The notes under the pieces were generated by a model. It did not search any database. It saw nothing but the letters and a program-made list of their open reading frames with translations, and was not told the origin of the DNA. From a virus: a stretch of DNA of 38,007 nt. This document shows positions 21,563 through 26,311 of the stretch, piece after piece. The stretch covers positions 1 to 38,007 of the IMG/VR virus record IMGVR_UViG_3300006638_000010; one strand, 5' to 3'. A program made the position numbers and the translations under genes. Numbering within the stretch: the first letter of the stretch is position 1; each line of letters starts with the position of its first letter.

Positions 21563-21669
21563 GCGGCCTCCTCAAAATATTCAGGCTCTAAGAAAATGGC
21601 CTTTTCCTCAATGACAATTTGCTCGCGCCAAAACATCTCAATAATCGCGCGTGGCCTAAGATCAGCCAT
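21559..21669 (-). CDS. 36-residue protein, unknown function
   Basis: The product is MADLRPRAIIEMFWREQIVI, EEKAIFLEPEYFEEAA. The ATG lies in the last codons of the Cys-rich gene upstream, and the TGA overlaps the next ATG as ATGA. Its final codons (GAG GAG GCC GCA) also provide the ribosome binding site of the next gene. It is a charged helix, probably a small accessory protein. Confidence 0.55.
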   Translation of the reverse strand: MADLRPRAIIEMFWREQIVIEEKAIFLEPEYFEEAA

Positions 21670-21814
21670 TGGAAGCCGCCCTCATATCGCTGGCCTTGAG
21701 CGCTTCATAAACTTCTTCACACCCGGCGCCGCAGAATCCTCTCGTTTGCGCGACCTGATCTGGATAGCGGCCCCCAGAAACAATTTGGCAACCGCAGACC
21801 TTGCATTCATCCAT
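21662..21814 (-). CDS. 50-residue zinc-finger-like protein
   Basis: The product is MDECKVCGCQIVSGGRYPDQ, VAQTRGFCGAGCEEVYEALK, ASDMRAASNG. CKVCGC, then CGAGC, is a treble-clef-like zinc site, and the second knuckle leads into a helix. GGGAGGTCTTAAATG marks the start; that ribosome site lies inside the last codons of the HNH gene and its TAA, so the HNH gene has been fitted without loss of the site. Confidence 0.65.
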   Translation of the reverse strand: MDECKVCGCQIVSGGRYPDQVAQTRGFCGAGCEEVYEALKASDMRAASNG

Positions 21815-22471
21815 TTAAGACCTCCCTTGCAGGATATTTATGTCTTTCCATGTTTTCCCAGAACCGATGTACCAGACACTTGATTTCGTTACTCCGTATT
21901 GCGAAGCAATATCTGCATAAGGGATTCGATTAAGAAACAGAATTTTTATTTCTCGGGCTTGTTCACGGTTTAATTTTGCGAAATGATTCTTTTCACCATG
22001 AGGCAGTCGAAACTTTTTAGACGCATCTCGCATATTGTCGGCCTGCGTCCCGATGAAAAGATGTTTAGGATTAACACAGGGGGGGAAATCGCACGAATGG
22101 CAAACTAATTCATTAGGGCTAAGAATTTTATTGTTAATGAGCATCCACGCTATGCGATGAGCGCGACGGGTCTTAAATTCCGCTGACCGGAGGGATATGT
22201 AATGCCCATATCCATCTGGACCTAAAGCTCCAACCCACTTCCAGCATTCGCTTGCGGGTCCGTGAATTGGTCTTTTATCAACGAAATTCCAAAACGCTTC
22301 GATGCGCTTTTTTTGACCGTGATGGGGAAGAAAGTACCGAGCAACACCTTTTTTGTCATAGAGCCTCTTTTCAACTCCACATCCGCATCTACAAAGAATT
22401 TTTGCGTTGATGCCATTGCCAATGAGAGGTTTCATGGCATTTACAGAGAAACGGATTAGGCGGTTGGACAT
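21815..22471 (-). CDS. HNH homing endonuclease in early operon
   Basis: The 218-residue protein has a CRCGCGVEKR metal site near residue 28, then RYFLPHHGQ. WKWVGALGPDGYGHY, RRAHRIAWML, ELVCHSCDFPPCVNPKHLFI and GTQADNMRDASKKF make up the HNH core (H...C..P.CvNP.HL..GT..dN..d). A C-terminal helix-turn-helix follows (REQAREIKILFLNRIPYADI, ASQYGVTKSSVWYIGSGKTW). GGAGGCGCTATG gives a normal ribosome site at 22471; Met13 (22435) is an alternative start. Unlike the other three HNH genes it lies with the operon. It overlaps the 91-residue gene by 83 bases, suggesting insertion into its 3' end. Confidence 0.92.
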   Translation of the reverse strand: MSNRLIRFSVNAMKPLIGNGINAKILCRCGCGVEKRLYDKKGVARYFLPHHGQKKRIEAFWNFVDKRPIHGPASECWKWVGALGPDGYGHYISLRSAEFKTRRAHRIAWMLINNKILSPNELVCHSCDFPPCVNPKHLFIGTQADNMRDASKKFRLPHGEKNHFAKLNREQAREIKILFLNRIPYADIASQYGVTKSSVWYIGSGKTWKDINILQGRS

Positions 22472-22664
22472 AGCGCCTCCGGGTTGCCTCTTTGTGATCC
22501 TTCCACCAATCCAAAATCATATTGGCCTCTTTTAGGTGTCTTAAGGCTCTCTTCCGGGATTTGAGCATCTGCCACGGTTGCCGCGCTTCCCTGATCTGCC
22601 AGGCGTTGCGCTCCATTCGCATGGAAAGACGCGCTAACTGCCTTACTACAACGTGATTTTGCAT
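22389..22664 (-). CDS. Basic early protein, 3' end overlapped by HNH gene
   Basis: The 91-residue protein starts MQNHVVVRQLARLSMRMERN, then AWQIREARQPWQMLKSRKRA, LRHLKEANMILDWWKDHKEA, TRRRYVQPPNPFLCKCHETS. It is a strongly basic helix, likely nucleic-acid binding. AGGAGGACCCAAACCCATG is the start signal. The last about 27 residues lie inside the HNH gene in another frame and may be foreign, so the original C-terminus was perhaps near RRRYVQ. It is the first gene after the control region. Confidence 0.62.
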   Translation of the reverse strand: MQNHVVVRQLARLSMRMERNAWQIREARQPWQMLKSRKRALRHLKEANMILDWWKDHKEATRRRYVQPPNPFLCKCHETSHWQWHQRKNSL

Positions 22665-22857
22665 GGGTTTGGGTCCTCCTGGTTAAGGTTGACCCTACCT
22701 GAAAAGCGTTGGAATGGAGCGAATGACTAAATCGCGCCACTAGATGGCCTAGAAGCGATTCGTAAAAGTTATGAGGGATTGATACGGTTTGATGGGCGAT
22801 CGGGCCAGGAATGGCAAGGAAACCACGCAGAAACAACTTCCGATAAGGGCCTGTTAG

Positions 22858-22885
22858 ATTATCTATCTGCTCCACATTTTGTAAA
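22858..22885 (-). promoter_or_regulatory. Early-operon promoter
   Basis: On the minus strand TTTACA (22885-22880), 16 bases, and GATAAT (22863-22858) each match the sigma70 consensus in five of six positions. The start point would be about 22851, giving a leader of about 190 bases before the first early gene at 22664. No gene is convincing in that leader, which has an imperfect palindrome AGGTAGGGTCAACCT at about 22684-22698. Confidence 0.6.
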
Positions 22886-22903
22886 GAAAGCATGGTTTTG
22901 CAT

Positions 22904-22960
22904 AAAAAATGAAGCCCGGTAGCACTTTCTAACTTGCGATTGGAAAGGCGGCCACCGGGC
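22904..22960 (-). terminator. Second hairpin with U-run in control region
   Basis: GCCCGGT and ACCGGGC form a perfect 7-bp stem. The 33-base loop contains CTTTC/GAAAG, which can form an inner stem. The minus strand then reads TTCATTTTTT. It lies between the first terminator and the promoter at 22885. It may be a second terminator or a structured regulatory RNA. Confidence 0.5.
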
Positions 22961-22973
22961 GAATTTGGGCATG

Positions 22974-23005
22974 AAAAAACCCCGCCCGGAGCTTCTCCGT
23001 CGGGG
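22974..23005 (-). terminator. Strong rho-independent terminator
   Basis: On the minus strand CCCCG-A-CGGAG, loop AAG, CTCCG-GG-CGGGG form a 10-bp stem with a small bulge, followed by six T residues. It ends both transcripts coming from the fibre/lysis side and those from the promoter at 23071. Its U-run is about 60 bases from that promoter's predicted start point. Confidence 0.92.
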
Positions 23006-23032
23006 ATTCCATGCTTGATGACCATTTCCAAT

Positions 23033-23071
23033 CGCATGGCAATTTCTACCATGCGTTCGCAAACCTGTCAA
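23033..23071 (-). promoter_or_regulatory. Strong promoter overlapped by palindromic operator
   Basis: The minus strand has TTGACA (23071-23066), 17 bases, TAGAAA (23048-23043). CGCATGG and CCATGCG (23033-23039 and 23049-23055), a perfect 7-bp inverted repeat with a 9-base centre, exactly covers the -10 box. A dimeric repressor bound here would block initiation. Expected start is about 23036, only about 30 bases before the terminator stem. Confidence 0.72.
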
Positions 23072-23119
23072 GAACTATTTTTCTCTACCGTCAACGAAAT
23101 AATTTACGGCAGAAAAATA

Positions 23120-23497
23120 TCAAACGGAGGGAATCTGATTTTCGCGATCAGCATTGAAACTGCTTTTCCCGCCGATAGCGACGCCCGTATAAATAGCATC
23201 GCGTTCCACCCAATCAACACAAAGATCTTCCATTGCCTCTCTCAGAAGGTCGTCACAAACATCTTTAGGGATATCGGTTGATCGGTATAGGTAGTCGTGT
23301 AAAAACGCCGCCATCCAGTAGGTCCCGAACGGTGGGATAAAGCACCAGATTTCGCGAGGCGTACTCGCCCCGTCTGACGTTGCTCCTACTGGAACCGTTA
23401 TCACTCGTCCTGTTTTAGAGGTATAGCTAAACGGGTCCAGTAGGACCATATTGCGACCGTCAGAGGTTCTGACGTTTAGCGACTCCGTCGAAAACAC
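23120..23497 (-). CDS. DUF1353 family protein
   Basis: The protein has 125 residues from GTG 23497 (TAGTG overlap with the upstream gene). It contains VITVPVGATSDGASTPREIW, CFIPPFGTYWMAAFLHDYLY and RSTDIPKDVCDDLLREAMED. 'i.vp.G..tDgaStPr..w.....G.Y..aailHD.Ly......s...aD.lf..am' is the DUF1353 signature, a family of phage and prophage proteins usually near lysis genes; its biochemical role is unproven. It is the last gene before the strong terminator. Confidence 0.88.
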   Translation of the reverse strand: MFSTESLNVRTSDGRNMVLLDPFSYTSKTGRVITVPVGATSDGASTPREIWCFIPPFGTYWMAAFLHDYLYRSTDIPKDVCDDLLREAMEDLCVDWVERDAIYTGVAIGGKSSFNADRENQIPSV

Positions 23498-23610
23498 TAC
23501 GCCGCTTTAACTGTCGTCTGAAACTTCTGGATGGCCTGAAGAATAACAATTAAGGCGTTCAAAACCTCCGGCTCGGCCTGGATCATGGCTATTATCATTG
23601 CTGGGTTCAT
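23497..23610 (-). CDS. 37-residue peptide, unknown function
   Basis: The product is MNPAMIIAMIQAEPEVLNAL, IVILQAIQKFQTTVKAA. It is an amphipathic, hydrophobic helix. AGGAGGACCCAAAATG is a strong start, and the TAG overlaps the GTG of the DUF1353 gene. The same 13-base ribosome-site motif (AGGAGGACCCAAA) precedes the 22664 gene. The plus-strand HNH promoter lies just beyond this ribosome site. Confidence 0.65.
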   Translation of the reverse strand: MNPAMIIAMIQAEPEVLNALIVILQAIQKFQTTVKAA

Positions 23611-23632
23611 TTTGGGTCCTCCTTTAATTAGT

Positions 23633-23638
23633 TATACT
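23633..23638 (+). promoter_or_regulatory. -10 box of the third plus-strand HNH gene
   Basis: TATACT, with seven bases (gatacac) before the ATG at 23646. The -35 region is weak (TTGGGT at 23612, 15-base spacing). The spacing again places the start point at the ATG, as for the other two plus-strand HNH genes. Confidence 0.5.
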
Positions 23639-23645
23639 GATACAC

Positions 23646-24194
23646 ATGAACTGTCCTACCTGTAATAAAGAACTCTTCGATCCTCGCAGTAAAACGTGCC
23701 GCGACCATATGTGGCTTCCAATGAGAGAGCGATTCCTTTCTCACGTCAATAAAACCTCTCATTGCTGGATCTGGATGGCAGCTAAAAATAAAAAAGGCTA
23801 TGGATTGTTTGAGGGCCTGGCTCATCGATATTCTTATCAGATTAATAAAGGACAAATTCCAAAAGGAAAAAACGTTTGTCATAATTGCAAACCATCCTCT
23901 GACAACCCATCCTGCGTAAATCCGAATCATCTTTGGATTGGAACTCAAAAAGATAATATGAGGGATGCCTCTTTTAAAAAAAGCTGGAAACGTCGAGGAG
24001 AAAGTCATCCTAAATCCAAGATTAACTTTGAAATAGCCGGCGCAATTAGAAACCTCTACCTTGATGGCTTAACACAAAAGGCAATTGGTCGCCATTTTAA
24101 TATCAGTTCTCAATTAGTCAGCATCATTGTCAGAAATGAAGCATGGGTTAAGATACCTTTGCGGGATCTTCCGCTCTCACGCCCTCCGCAATAG
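23646..24194 (+). CDS. HNH homing endonuclease
   Basis: The 182-residue protein starts MNCPTCNKELFDPRSKTCRD (CxxC zinc ligands). HCWIWMAAKNKKGYGLFEGL and AHRYSYQINKG lead into the HNH core KNVCHNCKPSSDNPSCVNPN, then HLWIGTQKDNMRDASFKKSW. A C-terminal helix-turn-helix follows (EIAGAIRNLYLDGLTQKAIG, RHFNISSQLVSIIV). It lies antisense to the operon, between a 120-residue membrane protein gene and the 37-residue peptide gene, and overlaps the 3' end of the former by 47 bases. No ribosome site is visible. It is A/T-richer than its flanks. Confidence 0.93.
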   Translation: MNCPTCNKELFDPRSKTCRDHMWLPMRERFLSHVNKTSHCWIWMAAKNKKGYGLFEGLAHRYSYQINKGQIPKGKNVCHNCKPSSDNPSCVNPNHLWIGTQKDNMRDASFKKSWKRRGESHPKSKINFEIAGAIRNLYLDGLTQKAIGRHFNISSQLVSIIVRNEAWVKIPLRDLPLSRPPQ

Positions 24195-24510
24195 GATTCT
24201 TAGGACTAGCAGGTGGCGCACTTTTTTCAACCTGGATTGTCGGTGACCCTGTAATCTTCTGATTTTCAAAGAATTTCCACGCGGCATGATCTACAACCAA
24301 CCATGCAATCCCTATCGTCGTCGCCAGTTTCGCTTCAAAGGCCCCCTTGTCAATGATCGTCGGGGCAGACAAGGACCAACTCGCCCAGAAATGCGCATAG
24401 TCTGGCGTGGTCGTTAAGACCGCCAACTTTGACGCAAGAAAGGACGAGAAGATCCCCACGGCCTTGGTCGCGAGATGGGACACTTCCCAATTCTGCCACC
24501 AGTTTTTCAT
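24148..24510 (-). CDS. Probable membrane protein, holin candidate
   Basis: The 120-residue protein has two moderately hydrophobic segments, AVGIFSSFLASKLAVLTT (about residues 17-34) and LATTIGIAWLVVDHAAWKFF (about 62-81), separated by a polar stretch. Its hydrophilic tail is rich in Pro, Glu and Lys. Size, two spans and the place in the likely lysis block fit a holin, but nothing is diagnostic. The 3' end overlaps the convergent HNH gene, so the last about 15 codons may have been changed by that insertion. Confidence 0.65.
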   Translation of the reverse strand: MKNWWQNWEVSHLATKAVGIFSSFLASKLAVLTTTPDYAHFWASWSLSAPTIIDKGAFEAKLATTIGIAWLVVDHAAWKFFENQKITGSPTIQVEKSAPPASPKNPIAEGVRAEDPAKVS

Positions 24511-24511
24511 T

Positions 24512-24841
24512 TTATTGCGCGTTCAACTTTGTGACTTCAGCAGACAAAGACGCAGTGTCCGTGGTCGCGGTGGCGATCATTGACTGAACTGCTACGGCTT
24601 CGTTCGTCAAGTCTGCGCTTGCGGTTCCAGTCGCCGCTACTGCCGCAACCAATTTAGCGATAACGGCATCAGAGGCCGTGAGCGCCTGTGTGATTGTCGC
24701 GTCTTCTCCTGTGATCGTGGTTCCCAACTGCGCCAGCAATGTATCGAACTGAGCTACGGATGTGGCCATGGTTTGTATCTCCTTTTTGATGTCATTTAGT
24801 GCGTCCAAAATAGGTTGTCCCATCCATTCTCTAATTTTCAT
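24512..24841 (-). CDS. Helical coiled-coil-like protein, unknown function
   Basis: The 109-residue protein starts MKIREWMGQPILDALNDIKK, then EIQTMATSVAQFDTLLAQLG. An Ala/Thr/Val-rich body follows (ITQALTASDAVIAKLVAAVA, MIATATTDTASLSAEVTKLN). Heptad-like spacing suggests a coiled coil. ATG 24841 lies one base after the upstream TGA, so a longer frame start at 24907 was rejected. It resembles short phage proteins of the 'hypothetical tail/lysis helix' kind; a spanin-like role is not supported by a membrane segment. Confidence 0.72.
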   Translation of the reverse strand: MKIREWMGQPILDALNDIKKEIQTMATSVAQFDTLLAQLGTTITGEDATITQALTASDAVIAKLVAAVAATGTASADLTNEAVAVQSMIATATTDTASLSAEVTKLNAQ

Positions 24842-24842
24842 C

Positions 24843-25439
24843 TCAGATCCCTGTCGGTGGAATAGGTGTCGGAGTCGAGAGAGACATTTCATAGAGTTGA
24901 TCCTCAATCGTCGAAATCATGTCAAGGCACGTATTCGTGTCAAACGTCGCCGTGGTCGTATTGACTAAATTAAAGTTCGTTGCCGCCGAACAAAGACTAC
25001 CTTCAAACCCGACGGACTTTTCTTCGACATGCTGTTGATAGGTCATGCCGTCCACAAACCCGTAAACATAGACGGTCGCTCCGAGCGAAAGCGACTGTTC
25101 AAGAGTCGTCGGAGGAGGATTGTAATTTGGATTCACTCCTAAAAGCGTAAGCTGATAAGTTCCGGCGAAGAGTGGATTGACGAATAGTGTTGACAGAAAC
25201 TGATTGGTGGTCGCGGCAATAAAGCTCGTCTCTAGTCCCCGAGGGGCGGAAGTTGAAGTTTGAACAACAGTATATGCTTGGGAATTGCCGACGAGCGTCA
25301 GGGATAAGACGAAACTTATAGCACTCGCACGCCACCATGTACTCCGCGAAATCGCTGAACCAAACCACGTGGACTCCTGTGCATCCGTCTTCCGATTTGT
25401 GGTATTCATAGTGATCTTCCTTTTCGTGTCCACATTCAC
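24843..25439 (-). CDS. Exported protein with overlapping start, unknown function
   Basis: The protein has 198 residues from GTG 25439, whose GTGA overlaps the DUF5675-like stop. A long polar, Arg-rich region precedes a hydrophobic segment AISFVLSLTLVGNSQAYT (about residues 40-57) with a likely signal peptidase site after QAYT or SQA. The mature part is beta-rich (ATTNQFLSTLFVNPLFAGTY, LGATVYVYGFVDGMTYQQHV) with two Cys that may pair, and a Pro/Thr tail. The n-region of about 40 residues is unusually long because it is read through another frame that codes a Cys-rich protein. Confidence 0.65.
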   Translation of the reverse strand: MNVDTKRKITMNTTNRKTDAQESTWFGSAISRSTWWRASAISFVLSLTLVGNSQAYTVVQTSTSAPRGLETSFIAATTNQFLSTLFVNPLFAGTYQLTLLGVNPNYNPPPTTLEQSLSLGATVYVYGFVDGMTYQQHVEEKSVGFEGSLCSAATNFNLVNTTTATFDTNTCLDMISTIEDQLYEMSLSTPTPIPPTGI

Positions 25440-25470
25440 ACAATGTCCCTGATTTCAATAGTGATTCCAT
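25099..25470 (-). CDS. Cys-rich 'CGH' zinc protein overlapping in another frame
   Basis: From ATG 25470 (GGGACAACAACATG) the frame reads MESLLKSGTLCECGHEKEDH, YEYHKSEDGCTGVHVVWFSD, FAEYMVACECYKFRLIPDAR. C-x-C-G-H, H, C, then CEC-x-x-F is a recognisable small phage zinc protein layout, and such proteins usually end near CxCxxF. The frame stays open to 25099 over the exported protein gene, but only about the first 60-65 residues look meaningful. Either two genes overlap, or an indel joined them. Confidence 0.5.
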   Translation of the reverse strand: MESLLKSGTLCECGHEKEDHYEYHKSEDGCTGVHVVWFSDFAEYMVACECYKFRLIPDARRQFPSIYCCSNFNFRPSGTRDELYCRDHQSVSVNTIRQSTLRRNLSAYAFRSESKLQSSSDDS

Positions 25471-25825
25471 GTTGTTGTCCCAATAGTGCGTAAAGTTGAT
25501 TGAACGGAATTAGAGATTGGTCAATCGAGTCCCCGTCCACCGCGGTACCCACGGCGATACAGCCTTCGAGTTGCGCCGGGAAGTTCGCCCAATGGATACG
25601 AATACCCGCATCACCGCCAGCGGAAAGATCGCGAGAAGACACAAGAATATGAGGCATGATTCGATTAAAGTGAGGAGAATAGTTAAAATCGATTTCATAG
25701 ATTCCTTTTGGGATCGCTTTGTTTAAATTCTCAAGCGTCACGCATGTAAACGGATTCCAATCAAGGGTCATCGCGCCAAAGAGGCCGTCGATAGACTTTG
25801 ACTGACGCTGAACGATAATATTCAT
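25436..25825 (-). CDS. DUF5675-like protein
   Basis: The 129-residue protein starts MNIIVQRQSKSIDGLFGAMT. It contains FTCVTLENLNKAIPKGIYEI, DFNYSPHFNRIMPHILVSSR and GIRIHWANFPAQLEGCIAVG. 'G.l........tLE.......IP.G.Y.......sp.f....p.l.........iriH.gN.......GCi.vG' is the DUF5675 signature, found in phage lysis regions and other bacterial systems. The conserved His and Cys (IHWAN..., EGCI) recall L,D-transpeptidase-like folds, so cell-wall action is possible but unproven. It is coupled by ATGA to the upstream gene. Confidence 0.85.
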   Translation of the reverse strand: MNIIVQRQSKSIDGLFGAMTLDWNPFTCVTLENLNKAIPKGIYEIDFNYSPHFNRIMPHILVSSRDLSAGGDAGIRIHWANFPAQLEGCIAVGTAVDGDSIDQSLIPFNQLYALLGQQHGITIEIRDIV

Positions 25826-26034
25826 CTTGGTGTCCCCCGCTGATCCAAACCTTTGAGTTCATCCCATTCGCAGTAATCGGTCCATTTGCATATTGAGAAA
25901 TCGGAACAGGTCAATTTAAATGTTCCCCCGCCCCACCGTTGGGCCATTACCGCGCTATCTCTTTTCTTACGTTGACAGTCAGGGCACAAGGCATCAATCG
26001 GGAATCGGCGTTTAAAATAGTCGTTATCAACCAC
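25822..26034 (-). CDS. Zinc-ribbon-like protein
   Basis: The protein has 70 residues from GTG 26034, one base after the upstream TGA, with GGCGGTGG before it. It reads VVDNDYFKRRFPIDALCPDC, QRKKRDSAVMAQRWGGGTFK, LTCSDFSICKWTDYCEWDEL. CPDC, TC and ICKW/YCEW provide four or more ligands. A longer in-frame start at 26115 was rejected because it would run back over 80 bases of the membrane protein gene. The family is not recognised. Confidence 0.65.
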   Translation of the reverse strand: MVDNDYFKRRFPIDALCPDCQRKKRDSAVMAQRWGGGTFKLTCSDFSICKWTDYCEWDELKGLDQRGTPR

Positions 26035-26035
26035 G

Positions 26036-26311
26036 TCATTTCCACCGCCTTGCGGCAAATGCCTTATCAATGCGGTCGGCAATCCTGTCAAGAGACGCCG
26101 AGATACGGTTGTCAAATTCCTTGTGTTCGGTCTTGGTCATAAACACGACATGAACGAGAGTTGTTAGCGTCTCAGCTTTCGTATAGGCTTCATTGGCTTT
26201 GCTTTTTATTTCCTTAATATCTTCAACAACCCTGTTGCGCTCGGAGCTTAAGTACAGGACCCACCCTCCGAAACAGATGCCTAGCAGCCACTTTAGGATT
26301 TCAATGCTCAT
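26036..26311 (-). CDS. Membrane-anchored coiled-coil protein (lysis-associated candidate)
   Basis: The 91-residue protein has an N-terminal span ILKWLLGICFGGWVLYLSSE (about residues 5-24). A long charged coiled coil follows (VVEDIKEIKSKANEAYTKAE, EFDNRISASLDRIADRIDKA). This layout, one N-terminal membrane helix and a coiled coil, is seen in i-spanins and in small phage membrane proteins near lysis genes. It overlaps the 991-residue gene by ATGA. Its exact role is not shown. Confidence 0.7.
   Translation of the reverse strand: MSIEILKWLLGICFGGWVLYLSSERNRVVEDIKEIKSKANEAYTKAETLTTLVHVVFMTKTEHKEFDNRISASLDRIADRIDKAFAARRWK

Noticed and set aside
22684-22698. AGGTAGGGTCAACCT palindrome as an operator
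   Set aside because: The symmetry is imperfect at the centre and it lies over 150 bases after the promoter, so it is too weak to call.
22456-23052. Minus-strand frame of 198 residues
   Set aside because: It would read through the operator, two hairpins and the second promoter, and then over the 91-residue gene; composition shows no protein pattern.
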